This document shows, piece after piece, positions 45,159-54,000 of a stretch of 64,000 nt of DNA. The position numbers and the translations under genes are program-made. Origin of the DNA: Mesorhizobium sp. J428 (GTDB lineage: Bacteria > Pseudomonadota > Alphaproteobacteria > Rhizobiales > Rhizobiaceae); contig NZ_JAJOMX010000001.1 of assembly GCF_024699925.1 (NCBI RefSeq), positions 1,960,001 through 2,024,000 on the forward strand, read 5' to 3'. The notes below the pieces were generated by a model, which did no database searches, had not been told where the DNA came from, and saw nothing but the letters and a program-made list of their open reading frames with translations. Every line of letters starts with the position of its first letter. The stretch's first letter is position 1.

Positions 45159-45770
45159 TTACTTCCCGAGTTGCTCCAGCTTGCGCTGCATCGCCGCGAT
45201 CTGGTCCTTCAGCTCAGCAAGTTCATCGGTCTTCTCGGCCGCCCTGCGCGGCTTCGGCGCTTCCTCCGGCTCGGGCGCGGTGGTACCGGCTGCCGGGAAG
45301 GCGGTGAACATCTTCATAGCATTCTGGAACATCTCCATGTTCCGCCGCGTCTGCTCCTCGATCGCCTTGATGGACGTTGGCATGCTCATGAAGTCGATCG
45401 GCGACTTGCCGAAGGCCGACGTCATCTGCTCGCGGAACCGCTCCTGCTCCTTGGAGAAGGCGATCATCGACTGCTCGAGGAAGCTCGGCACGATCATCTG
45501 CATCTGGTCGCCGTAGAACGAGATGAGCTGACGCAGGAAGGAGACGGGCAACATGTTCTGCCCGTCCTTGTTTTCCAGTTCGAAGATGATCTGGGTCAGG
45601 ACGGGATGGGTGATGTCCTCGCCGGTCTTGGCGTCCTGGACATTGAAGTCCTCGCCCCTTTTGACCATTTCGGCGAGGTCTTCGAGCGTCACGTAGGTGC
45701 TGGTGCCTGTATTGTACAGGCGACGGTTTGCGTATTTCTTGATGACGACCGGCTCGTCCTTAACGGGCAT
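45159..45770 (-). CDS. phaR: PHA/PHB synthesis repressor
   Basis: The 203-residue protein has the N-terminal PHA accumulation regulator DNA-binding domain (VIKKYANRRLYNTGTSTYVTLEDLAEMVKRGEDF), a central PHB_acc-type region (ITHPVLTQIIFELENKDGQ, LPVSFLRQLISFYGDQMQ), an ERFREQ helical part and a C-terminal coiled coil (ELKDQIAAMQRKLEQL) after a Pro/Ala/Glu linker. PhaR binds DNA until it is titrated by nascent PHB granules. GGGAGGGCC gives the start at 45770. It is divergent from phaA and flanked by PhaR-type palindromes. Confidence 0.93.
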   Translation of the reverse strand: MPVKDEPVVIKKYANRRLYNTGTSTYVTLEDLAEMVKRGEDFNVQDAKTGEDITHPVLTQIIFELENKDGQNMLPVSFLRQLISFYGDQMQMIVPSFLEQSMIAFSKEQERFREQMTSAFGKSPIDFMSMPTSIKAIEEQTRRNMEMFQNAMKMFTAFPAAGTTAPEPEEAPKPRRAAEKTDELAELKDQIAAMQRKLEQLGK

Positions 45771-45822
45771 CGAGGCCCTCCCGATATGGCCGGCCCGTTG
45801 CGTGGCCAGCCAGCTGCGCTCA

Positions 45823-45884
45823 ATTGCTGCACAGAGGATATGCGCAATTCCGGACCAATTGAAAGCAGTTTGTGCACTGCATAA
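45823..45884. promoter_or_regulatory. PhaR-type operator sites between phaR and phaA
   Basis: TTGTGCACTGCATAA (45870-45884) is an imperfect palindrome centred on C45877 (TTGTGCA-C-TGCATAA). A half-site ATTGCTGCA lies at 45823-45831. Closely related palindromes occur behind phaB. TGC-rich palindromes of this kind bind PhaR in Paracoccus/Rhodobacter, so autoregulation and phaAB control are likely. Confidence 0.6.
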
Positions 45885-46054
45885 GCACGTCATGCGCTGC
45901 GGCAAGTGCAAGAGCGCAAAGGCAAACTCCCTTTCGACCTTGGTCGCGGAGCGCCGGCGCGACCATTTTCCGGTTTGACTCGGGGTGCGGAAAGGGCAAG
46001 AAAGTCGCGATCCTGCGGCGTCTGCTTGGGACGCCGGTTCCTCGGAGATTCCTG

Positions 46055-47242
46055 ATGTCTGCTTCCTCCTCCATCGTCATCGCCTCCGCCGCCCGCACGC
46101 CGGTCGGCTCGTTCAACGGCTCCTTCGCTGCGACGCCAGCGCACGAACTCGGCGCAGTCGTGATCAAGGAAGTCCTGGCGCGCGCCGGCGTGGACGCGAA
46201 GGAGGTCGACGAGGTCATCCTCGGCCAGGTGCTGACCGCCGCCGCCGGCCAGAACCCGGCCCGCCAGGCCTCGATCGCAGCCGGCCTGCCGATCGAGACG
46301 ACCGCCTGGGGCCTTAACCAGGTCTGCGGTTCGGGCCTGCGCACCATCGCCGTCGGCATGCAGCAGATCGCCAATGGCGACGCCAAGGTCATCGTAGCCG
46401 GGGGCCAGGAATCGATGTCGCTCTCGCCGCATGCGCAGCACCTGCGCGCCGGCACCAAGATGGGCGACCTCAAGCTGATCGACACGATGATCAAGGACGG
46501 CCTGTGGGACGCCTTCAACGGCTACCACATGGGCAATACCGCCGAAAACGTTGCCCGCCAGTTCCAGATCACCCGCGAGGCGCAGGACGAGTTCGCGCTT
46601 GGCTCGCAGAATAAGGCCGAAGCCGCGCAGAAGGCCGGCAAGTTCAAGGACGAGATCGTCGCCGTCACGCTCAAGGGCCGCAAGGGCGATACGATCGTCG
46701 ACAGCGACGAATACATCCGCCACGGCGCGACCATCGACGCCATGCAGAAGCTGAAGCCTGCCTTCGACAAGGAAGGCACGGTCACCGCCGCCAACGCGTC
46801 GGGCCTCAATGACGGCGCCGCCGCGGTGCTCCTCATGACCGAAGACGAGGCGAAGCGCCGCGGCATCACCCCGCTCGCCCGCATTGCCTCCTGGGCGACC
46901 GCCGGCGTCGACCCCTCCATCATGGGCACCGGCCCGATCCCGGCCTCGAAGAAGGCGCTCGAAAAGGCCGGCTGGTCCGTCGGCGATCTCGATCTCGTCG
47001 AAGCGAACGAGGCCTTCGCCGCGCAGGCTTGCGCGGTCAACAAGAGCCTCGGGTGGGATCCGTCGATCGTCAACGTCAACGGCGGCGCCATTGCCATCGG
47101 CCACCCGATCGGCGCCTCCGGCGCGCGCATCTTCAACACGCTTGTCTACGAGATGCGTCGCCGCGGCGCGAAGAAGGGTCTGGCCACGCTCTGCATCGGC
47201 GGCGGCATGGGCGTCGCGATGTGCGTTGAAGCGATGAACTGA
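46055..47242 (+). CDS. phaA: Acetyl-CoA acetyltransferase (β-ketothiolase)
   Basis: The 395-residue thiolase has the catalytic Cys in [12 protein letters not shown] (about residue 90), the NEAFAAQA motif, the [16 protein letters not shown] histidine motif and the terminal [10 protein letters not shown] cysteine. It condenses two acetyl-CoA molecules to acetoacetyl-CoA, the first step of PHB synthesis. ATG 46055 is chosen from homology; the frame upstream is an artefact of the phaR region. phaB follows after one intervening gene. Confidence 0.96.
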   Translation: MSASSSIVIASAARTPVGSFNGSFAATPAHELGAVVIKEVLARAGVDAKEVDEVILGQVLTAAAGQNPARQASIAAGLPIETTAWGLNQVCGSGLRTIAVGMQQIANGDAKVIVAGGQESMSLSPHAQHLRAGTKMGDLKLIDTMIKDGLWDAFNGYHMGNTAENVARQFQITREAQDEFALGSQNKAEAAQKAGKFKDEIVAVTLKGRKGDTIVDSDEYIRHGATIDAMQKLKPAFDKEGTVTAANASGLNDGAAAVLLMTEDEAKRRGITPLARIASWATAGVDPSIMGTGPIPASKKALEKAGWSVGDLDLVEANEAFAAQACAVNKSLGWDPSIVNVNGGAIAIGHPIGASGARIFNTLVYEMRRRGAKKGLATLCIGGGMGVAMCVEAMN

Positions 47243-47248
47243 GCTTGA

Positions 47249-47752
47249 ATGGCGACGTTCGTCCACATCGCTCCTGAGCACGCTATTTCGCGGATCAGGC
47301 GCGGCGGCGTTGCCACTACGCGTGAAAGGCTCAGGTCAGGTACACGTGTCGGCGTTTTCGCAATGCCGGTGACCAAAGACTTCGCCTTCACGCATCAATG
47401 GGTCCGGGAACTGAGACGATTCCATTCGGGGCGCCTTTGCGGAGTTTACTTTCGCATAGGCGACGACGAAGTGGTTCTCGTCGGACACTACTCCAATCAA
47501 CCTGTCGAGATGAGCGTGGCGGAAGCCGTGGCGCTCACGTCGCGCGACGGTGAGGCGGGATCCCAGATTATGGTTCCGCGTAGGATCGACTCCACCGAAA
47601 TCACGCGTGTCTCCGCGCTACCGCAAATCGTAGGCTGGAGATATTTTCCGCAGGCCAAGGGTCGCGAGCCTTGCGGTTGTCCTTCCTGCCAGTACGGTAT
47701 GTATGGCGCACGCAAATTGCGCGCGGCATTTGAAGCCAAACAAAGCAGTTAA
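47249..47752 (+). CDS. Uncharacterised protein between phaA and phaB, possible ADP-ribosyltransferase-like fold
   Basis: A 167-residue protein starts at ATG 47249, only 6 nt after phaA. The N-terminal FVHIAPEHAISRIRRGGV resembles the H-x-x...I...G element of the ART/Tpt1/DarT superfamily, followed by GVYFRIGDDEVVLVGHYSNQPVEMSVAEAVAL and VPRRI. The C-terminus has GCPSCQYG, a CxCxxC-like cluster suggestive of zinc. I know of no assigned function. Codon use is less GC-biased than its neighbours. Placement inside the pha operon suggests insertion; possible toxin, RNA or NAD-related enzyme is speculation. Confidence 0.6.
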   Translation: MATFVHIAPEHAISRIRRGGVATTRERLRSGTRVGVFAMPVTKDFAFTHQWVRELRRFHSGRLCGVYFRIGDDEVVLVGHYSNQPVEMSVAEAVALTSRDGEAGSQIMVPRRIDSTEITRVSALPQIVGWRYFPQAKGREPCGCPSCQYGMYGARKLRAAFEAKQSS

Positions 47753-47777
47753 CAATCGAAACGGGGAGGATCTCAGA

Positions 47778-48500
47778 ATGGCACGTGTAGCACTGGTCAC
47801 GGGCGGCTCTCGCGGCATCGGGGCGGCGATCTCGATCGCGCTGAGGGATGCTGGCTACAAGGTCGCAGCGAACTATGCCGGCAACGACGAGGCCGCCGCC
47901 GCCTTCAACAAGGAAACTGGCATTCCGGTCTATAAATGGTCGGTCGCGGACTACGATGCCTGCGTCGCCGGCATCGCCCAGGTCGAGGCAGATCTCGGCC
48001 CGGTCGAGGTGCTGGTGAACAATGCCGGCATCACGCGCGACGCAATGTTCCATCGCATGACCCGCGAGCAGTGGAGCGAAGTGATCAACACCAACCTGAA
48101 CGGCGCCTTCAACATGACGCATCCGGTATGGAGCGGCATGCGCGACCGAAAGTTCGGCCGCGTGATCACTATCTCCTCGATCAACGGCCAGAAGGGCCAG
48201 ATGGGCCAGGCGAACTATTCGGCGGCCAAGGCGGGCGACATCGGCTTCACCAAGGCGCTGGCGCAGGAAGGCGCCAAGGCCGGCATTACGGTCAATGTCA
48301 TCGCCCCCGGCTACATTGGCACCGATATGGTGATGGCGGTGCCGGAGAAGGTGCGCGAATCGATTATCGCCCAGATTCCGGTCGGACGATTGGGCGAACC
48401 GGCAGAGATCGCGCGCTGCGTGGTGTTCCTTGCCTCGGACGAGGCAGGTTTCATCACAGGATCGACGCTCACCGCCAATGGCGGCCAGTACATCACCTGA
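47778..48500 (+). CDS. phaB: Acetoacetyl-CoA reductase
   Basis: The 240-residue SDR has VTGGSRGIGAAISIALRDAG (NADP motif), NNAGITRDAMFHRM, catalytic Ser in ITISSINGQKGQMGQ and Tyr-Lys in NYSAAKAG, and ends ITGSTLTANGGQYIT. These features match PhaB, which reduces acetoacetyl-CoA to (R)-3-hydroxybutyryl-CoA. GGGGAGGA precedes ATG 47778. It completes the phaA-X-phaB unit; the PHA synthase gene is not in the window. Confidence 0.95.
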   Translation: MARVALVTGGSRGIGAAISIALRDAGYKVAANYAGNDEAAAAFNKETGIPVYKWSVADYDACVAGIAQVEADLGPVEVLVNNAGITRDAMFHRMTREQWSEVINTNLNGAFNMTHPVWSGMRDRKFGRVITISSINGQKGQMGQANYSAAKAGDIGFTKALAQEGAKAGITVNVIAPGYIGTDMVMAVPEKVRESIIAQIPVGRLGEPAEIARCVVFLASDEAGFITGSTLTANGGQYIT

Positions 48501-48520
48501 GCGAAGCGCGGCGTGCCGCG

Positions 48521-48543
48521 ATCCTCGGCGATCAGCCGAGGAT
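48521..48543. terminator. Hairpin between phaB and the DUF1127 gene
   Basis: ATCCTCGGC (48521-48529) and GCCGAGGAT (48535-48543) form a perfect 9-bp stem. It lies past the phaB stop and covers the last codons of the convergent DUF1127 gene; no T-tract. Confidence 0.5.
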
Positions 48544-48699
48544 GTCCCTGCGGGCCCAGTGCAGCAGTTCCGAGCGGTCGGCGCGCATGTCGGACAGGTC
48601 GCGGTTCGACAGCGCGTTGATTTCCGCGACGGCGCGGTTGTAGCGGCGCTGCTTTTCGATTCGGTTCTGCGCGCGCGCAATGAGATCGTTGAGGATCAT
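48532..48699 (-). CDS. DUF1127 domain protein (55 aa)
   Basis: ATG 48699 to TGA 48532-48534 encodes 55 residues: MILNDLIARAQNRIEKQRRY, then an NRAVAEINALSNRDLSDM core and RSELLHWARRDILG. The helix-turn-helix-like NALSNRDLSDMR-type pattern with Arg-rich flanks is the DUF1127 motif (YjiS family), a small RNA-binding/regulatory domain in alphaproteobacteria linked to phosphate, RNA turnover or stress responses. It follows PhaR-type palindromes, so it may be part of the PhaR regulon. Confidence 0.85.
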   Translation of the reverse strand: MILNDLIARAQNRIEKQRRYNRAVAEINALSNRDLSDMRADRSELLHWARRDILG

Positions 48700-48770
48700 G
48701 ATACGGTTCCTTGCATGACGGGGCCGCCTCGGCCCATGCGTGGTTCCTCCCGTATGCGTTCACGATCTCA

Positions 48771-48815
48771 TATGGCACTGCACAATGGAATTGGAAATTG
48801 CTGCAGTGCAGCAAT
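48771..48815. promoter_or_regulatory. Two PhaR-type palindromes upstream of the DUF1127 gene
   Basis: TATGGCACTGCACAA (48771-48785) shares its right half with the phaR-phaA site, and ATTGCTGCAGTGCAGCAAT (48797-48815) is a perfect 19-bp palindrome containing CTGC-AGT-GCAG, the CTGC-N3-GCAG form described for PhaR in Paracoccus. Confidence 0.6.
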
Positions 48816-48872
48816 GCACTCGGCGCATGGCTCCGTTAAGGTTTTCTGAACCGTTGCCGCAACGCCGCTACG

Positions 48873-49487
48873 TCACCACATCGATTTTGCATAGGCGTCG
48901 TCGAGCCAGAGGTCCATCGCCTCGGCCGACTGGTCCAGCGCGAGCTGGTCCTTGAGGATCTGGCCGAGCGTCGGCAGCGACTTCCGGTCGGGCCAGCTCT
49001 CGGGATGCCAGAGCTGCGAGCGCATGAAAGCCTTGGCGCAGTGCATGTAGGTGGCCTCGACCGTGACCACGATCACCGCCTGCGGCAGCTTGCCGTCGAC
49101 CTCGAACCGGGCGCGCAACGCGTCGTCCGCAGTGATCTTCGCCTTGCCGTTGATGCGCAGCGTCTCGTCCATGCCGGGAATGAGGAACAGAAGCCCGATC
49201 GCGGGCTCTTCGAGCAGGTTTTCGAGCGTGTCGAGGCGGTTGTTCCCCGGGCGATCGGGAATTGCAATGGTGCGATTGTCGAGCACCGCGACGAAGCCGG
49301 GCCTATCGCCCTTGGGCGTCACGTCCGCATGGCCCTTGCCGTCCGTCGTGCCGATCAGCACGAAGGGGCTACGGCCGATGAAGGAGGCGGCGTGGCTGTC
49401 GAGCGCCTTGAGTTCCTTGCGCAGCGATCCTTCGCTTGCGGGTTTGTAGACGCTGCGAAGCTCTTCGCGGGAGGTGATGAACTGCAT
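48873..49487 (-). CDS. Pyridoxamine 5'-phosphate oxidase-fold protein
   Basis: The 204-residue protein starts at ATG 49487 with AGGAG upstream. FVLIGTTDGKGHADVTPKGDRPGFVAVLDNRTIAIPDRPGNNRLDTLENLLEEPAIGLLFLIPG is the FMN-binding PPOX β-barrel pattern of the MSMEG_1061/general stress FMN-binding group, and the PGNNR segment is typical. Likely binds FMN, F420 or haem; substrate unknown. It follows aqpZ on the same strand across a hairpin. Confidence 0.85.
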   Translation of the reverse strand: MQFITSREELRSVYKPASEGSLRKELKALDSHAASFIGRSPFVLIGTTDGKGHADVTPKGDRPGFVAVLDNRTIAIPDRPGNNRLDTLENLLEEPAIGLLFLIPGMDETLRINGKAKITADDALRARFEVDGKLPQAVIVVTVEATYMHCAKAFMRSQLWHPESWPDRKSLPTLGQILKDQLALDQSAEAMDLWLDDAYAKSMW

Positions 49488-49531
49488 GGCCGGCTCCTGT
49501 CTGCGGAGCGGAATGTGCCAAATCGCGCAGC

Positions 49532-49570
49532 GGCGCGCCACCCGCTTCAGGTGGCGCGCCGGCGTTTTTG
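49532..49570. terminator. Large GC hairpin between aqpZ and the PPOX gene
   Basis: GGCGCGCCACC (49532-49542) pairs with GGTGGCGCGCC (49550-49560), and T5 follows at 49565-49569. The T-tract serves a rightward transcript, although both neighbouring genes are leftward. It still can act as a Rho-independent-like barrier after aqpZ. Confidence 0.55.
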
Positions 49571-50260
49571 TCAGTCGTCGCCGAAGACGGCCTTGTGCAC
49601 GACGCCGGCGATGGCTGCGCCGACGATGGGGGCGACCCAGAACAGCCACAGCTGCGCCAGCGCAGGCGTTTCGGCAAACAGCGCCACGCCGGTGGAGCGG
49701 GCAGGGTTGACCGAGGTATTGGTCACGGGGATCGACACGAGGTGGATCAGCGTCAGTCCGAGGCCGATCGCGATCGGGGCGAAGCCCGCCGGAACCCGGC
49801 CGGTGGTGGCGCCGAGGATGATCATCAGGAAGACGAAGGTCATCACGACTTCCATGACCAGCGCGGCACCCAGCGAGAACTTGCCGGGCGAGAATTCGCC
49901 GTAGCCATTGGACGCAAAGCCGCCGACGCCGGCAAAGTCCGCCTTACCGCTGACGATGAAGTAGAGCACCGCCGCCGCGACCACCGCGCCGACGAGCTGT
50001 GCGATCACGTAGGGGATCAGGTCCTTCGCCGGGAAGCGGCCGGCGACCAGGAGGCCGACGGAGACCGCCGGGTTGAAGTGACCGCCCGAGATGCCGCCGA
50101 CGGCATAGGCCATCGTCAGCACGGTGAGGCCGAAGGCGAGCGACACGCCAAGCAAACCGATACCAACATCCGGAAACGCGGCGGCGAGAACGGCGCTGCC
50201 GCAGCCGCCGAACACAAGCCAGAACGTGCCGAGGAATTCGGCGAAGAGACGCTTTTGCAT
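49571..50260 (-). CDS. aqpZ: Aquaporin Z
   Basis: The 229-residue channel has six membrane segments and both half-helix motifs: [12 protein letters not shown] (residue ~60) and [15 protein letters not shown] (~185). The selectivity Arg follows the second NPA; the sequence matches AqpZ, a water channel. ATG 50260 has GGAGGGG six bases upstream; the earlier in-frame start (50272) is less likely. Confidence 0.95.
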   Translation of the reverse strand: MQKRLFAEFLGTFWLVFGGCGSAVLAAAFPDVGIGLLGVSLAFGLTVLTMAYAVGGISGGHFNPAVSVGLLVAGRFPAKDLIPYVIAQLVGAVVAAAVLYFIVSGKADFAGVGGFASNGYGEFSPGKFSLGAALVMEVVMTFVFLMIILGATTGRVPAGFAPIAIGLGLTLIHLVSIPVTNTSVNPARSTGVALFAETPALAQLWLFWVAPIVGAAIAGVVHKAVFGDD

Positions 50261-50343
50261 GGACCCCTCCATCGGAGCAAATCGCGATCATGGACCGGCG
50301 TGCGCCGGCCGGCCGCGCGAGGGCCGAGCGGCTGCTTCAAAAA

Positions 50344-50888
50344 GAGTCACGGTTTTGACCCAACGGCAAGCCGGATCGTCCACCTTGGTGTGCAATCCCC
50401 AACAAGCTTATGGAAGGCGCTGCAGATGCCCTTCGATGTCCCGTTTCGGCGCAGCATGGTTAACGTGGCATCGGAATCGGATAGGTTGCGTCCGGTCGAG
50501 AATGACCCCGTTTGTGACGCTCCCCACCGCAAGCCACCAGATGTTGCGGTGAACGGATCGGAAACCCCGCACGAAAGCTGATTCGTCGCCGATTCGTTCC
50601 GGCTTTGAGCGGTTCGTTAACGCGGATCGCCTCGGTGACCGACCGCGGCGTCATGTCCGGTTAAGATTGCCTAACAATTCCATAAGCTTGGCCGCGAGCT
50701 GAGCGTCTTCGGAAGGTGCGGCGGCCACCTGCTGCGCGAAAGGTTAACGCCTGCCTGTCTCACCGCCTGACGAACAGTCGAAGCGATTCAGCATGTGGTG
50801 GAGAATCGCGATTCAAATCAACATCTTGCGGTGAACAGAACATGAATCTGGGCGAGTCAGTGATTCGTCGCTGATTCGTTCCAGACTC
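50344..50888. other. GANTC-rich intergenic region with GTTAACG and direct repeats
   Basis: The 782-bp gap between aqpZ and the helicase (50261-51042) contains twelve GANTC sites within 50344-50888, eight of them in 50785-50888. TGATTCGTCGCYGATTCGTTCC occurs at 50579-50600 and again at 50861-50882 with one difference. GTTAACG occurs at 50459-50465, 50616-50622 and 50743-50749, and TTAA-N7-TAAC (50661-50675) resembles a CtrA box. No gene was seen. Function unknown; see findings. Confidence 0.7.
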
Positions 50889-50945
50889 GTTCCGGTTGTT
50901 AATGTCGCAGCGTGGGAGCGGAATAGGCCGCCGGCGACCGTGCCG

Positions 50946-50973
50946 TTGTGCAATGCCCTTGCTGCCCTATATT
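50946..50973 (+). promoter_or_regulatory. Possible promoter of the helicase operon
   Basis: TTGTGC (50946-50951) and TATATT (50968-50973), separated by 16 nt, lie 70 bp upstream of the helicase start. Confidence 0.4.
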
Positions 50974-51042
50974 GATGGCAGTCGGTCCCCCGCCGGCTGT
51001 ACCGCACAGGCTTTCCACGGTGCGCCAAAGGCCTTCCGACTG

Positions 51043-54000
51043 ATGAATGTCCAGCCCCGACCGAAAGATGCGATGATCCTGTCCGGACGCGGCGTGACCG
51101 CCGTGCTCGGCCCGACCAACACGGGCAAGACGCATCTCGCCATCGAGCGCATGGTGGCGCATCCCTCCGGCATCATCGGCCTGCCGCTGCGTCTGCTCGC
51201 GCGCGAGGTTTACCAGCGCGTCGCCGACAAGGTCGGCATCGCCAACGTCTCCCTCGTCACCGGCGAGGAGAAAATCTTGCCGCCCGGCGCGCGTTATTCG
51301 GTCTGTACCGTCGAGGCCTTGCCGCGCCAGACCAACGCCGCGTTCGTCGCGATCGACGAGGTTCAACTGGCCGGCGACCTGGAGCGCGGCCACATCTTCA
51401 CCGACCGCATCCTCCACCTGCGCGGCCGCGACGAGACGCTGCTTCTCGGCGCCGGCACGATGCGCGGCATCCTGGAGCACACGCTGCGAGGCCTGTCGGT
51501 GGTGACGCGGCCGCGCATGTCGCGGCTCGAATATGCCGGCCAGAAGAAAATCACCCGCCTGCCGCGCCGCTCGGCCATCGTCGCCTTCTCCTCGGAGGAG
51601 GTCTACGCCATCGGCGAGCTGATCCGTCGCCAGCGCGGCGGGGTGGCGGTGGTGCTCGGCGCGCTGTCGCCGCGCACCCGCAACAAGCAGGTCGAAATCT
51701 ACCAGTCCGGCGACGTCGACTTCCTCGTCGCCACCGACGCCATCGGGATGGGCCTCAACCTCGACGTCGACCACGTCGCCTTCGCCCAGAATCGCAAGTT
51801 CGACGGCTACCAGTACCGTGAGCTCACCGCCGCCGAGATCGGCCAGATCGCCGGCCGCGCCGGCCGCCACGTCCGTGACGGCACCTTCGGCGTCACCGGC
51901 CAGGTGATCCCGTTCGACGAGGAGCTGCTGGAGAAGATCGAAGGCCACGAGTTCGATCCCGTCCGGGTGATGCAGTGGCGCACGCCCGATTTCGACTTCG
52001 CGAGCCTCGAAGCCCTGCGCCGCTCGATCGAGACGCCGCCGATGGTGGACGGCCTGACCAAGGCCCTGCCGGCCGTCGACCAGAAGGCGCTCGAATATCT
52101 CGCCCGCGATCCAATGATCCGCGATCTGGCGACCAACCCTGAGCGGGTAGCACTGCTGTGGGACGCCTGCGCCCTGCCGGATTACCGCCGCATCGCGCCC
52201 GCCCAGCACGCCGACCTGATCGGCTCGATCTATGTTGACCTCGCCGAGCGCGGCCATGTCGACGAGGCCTACATGGCCGAGCAGGTGCGGCGTGCCGATT
52301 CCGTCGAGGGCGACATCGACACGCTGTCCCACCGCATCGCCCAGATTCGCACCTGGACCTTCGTGTCGCACCGGCCCGGCTGGCTTGCCGATCCGGCACA
52401 CTGGCAGGAAAAAACGCGCGAGATCGAAGACAGACTGTCGGACGCGCTTCATGACCGGTTGACGAAACGCTTCGTAGACCGCAGGACATCCGTGCTCATG
52501 AGGCGCCTTAGAGAAAATACGATGCTCGAAGCCGAAATCAGCCCAACCGGAGAGGTCTCCGTCGAAGGGCACCATGTCGGGGAACTGCAGGGGTTCCGCT
52601 TCACCGCCGACAGTTCCGCCGGCGGCGAGGACGCGAAGGCCGTGCGGGCCGCCGCGCAGAAGGCGCTGGCGACCGAGTTCGAGACGCGCGCCGAGCGCTT
52701 CTCGGCCTGCGCCAACGGCGACCTTGCGCTCGGCAACGACGGCACGCTGCGCTGGCTCGGCCAGCCTATCGGCACGCTGGCCGAGGGCGAGGACGCACTG
52801 AGGCCGCGCGTCATCCTGCTGGCGGACGAGCAGCTCACCGGGCCTGCCCGCGACAAGGTCGCCGCGCGCGCCGAGCGCTTCGTCGCCTGGCAGATCGAGT
52901 CGCTGCTCAAGCCGCTCGTCGACCTCAAGGCCGCCGACCAGCTCGCCGGCATCGCGCGCGGCCTCGCCTATCGCCTGGTCGAAAGCTTCGGCCTGCTCAA
53001 CCGCCGCGACGTCGCCGACGAGATGAAGTCGCTCGAGCAGGACTCGCGCGCGGCGCTGCGCCGCCTCGGTGTGCGCTTCGGCGCCTATCACATCTTCCTG
53101 CCCGCACTGCTCAAGCCCGCCCCTGCCGGTCTCCTGACCTTGCTGTGGGCGCTCAAGAACGACGGCAAGGACAAGCCCGGTTTCGGCGACCCGGTCAACG
53201 CGCTCGCAACCGGCCGAACCTCCGTTGTGGTGGACCAGCAGTTCGACCGAGAGTTCTACAAGCTCGCCGGCTTCCGTATCCTTGGCCGCCGCGCGGTCCG
53301 CGTCGACATTTTGGAACGCGTCGCCGACCTGATCCGTCCCGCACTTGCCTGGAAGCCCGGCTCGGCATCGCGCCCGGACGGTGCCTACGACGGCAACGCC
53401 TTCCTCGTCACGCCGCCGATGATGTCGATACTCGGTGCCACCGCGACCGACATGGAGGAGATTCTCAAGGCGCTCGGCTATCGCGCCGAGCCTAAGCCTC
53501 AGGCCGAAGTCGCCGAGCGCCTCGCAAAGTTCGATGCCGATGCGGCGGAAGCCGCCCGACTGAGGGCAGAGGCGCATGCTGCGGCGGAAGCGGCGAGGGC
53601 CGCCGAAGCAGCCGCTGCGTCCGATGCGACGACAGAGCCTGTCGCGGCGGAAGCGGAAACCGCGCCTGTCTCCGCCGATGCGGTTGACCTGCCGCAGGCC
53701 GTTGTCGAAGGGATGGACGCCGCCCCGCTTGCGGGCGCCGACCTTGCCGCGGAGGCGATCGCTCCCGTGGCCGTCGAGGAGGCATCCGAGGCCGAGAACA
53801 GTGTCGCCGCCGAGGAGGTCTCCGCGGAAGATCCGTCCGAGATCGCGGCGGAGGCTATCGCTCCGGTGGTCGTCGAGGCGGCGGCCGACGTCGATGCTCC
53901 CGCATCGTCCGAACCGCCTGTCCTGCAGGATGTTCCTGCAGCCGACACGACCGCTGCCGAACCTGAAGAACCGAAAGTCGTGCTCCTGTGGCGGCCGGCC

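Noticed and set aside
50344..50888. Chromosomal replication origin (oriC)
   Set aside because: GANTC and CtrA-like sites are suggestive, but no DnaA box cluster was seen and the neighbours are not origin-type genes such as dnaA or hemE.
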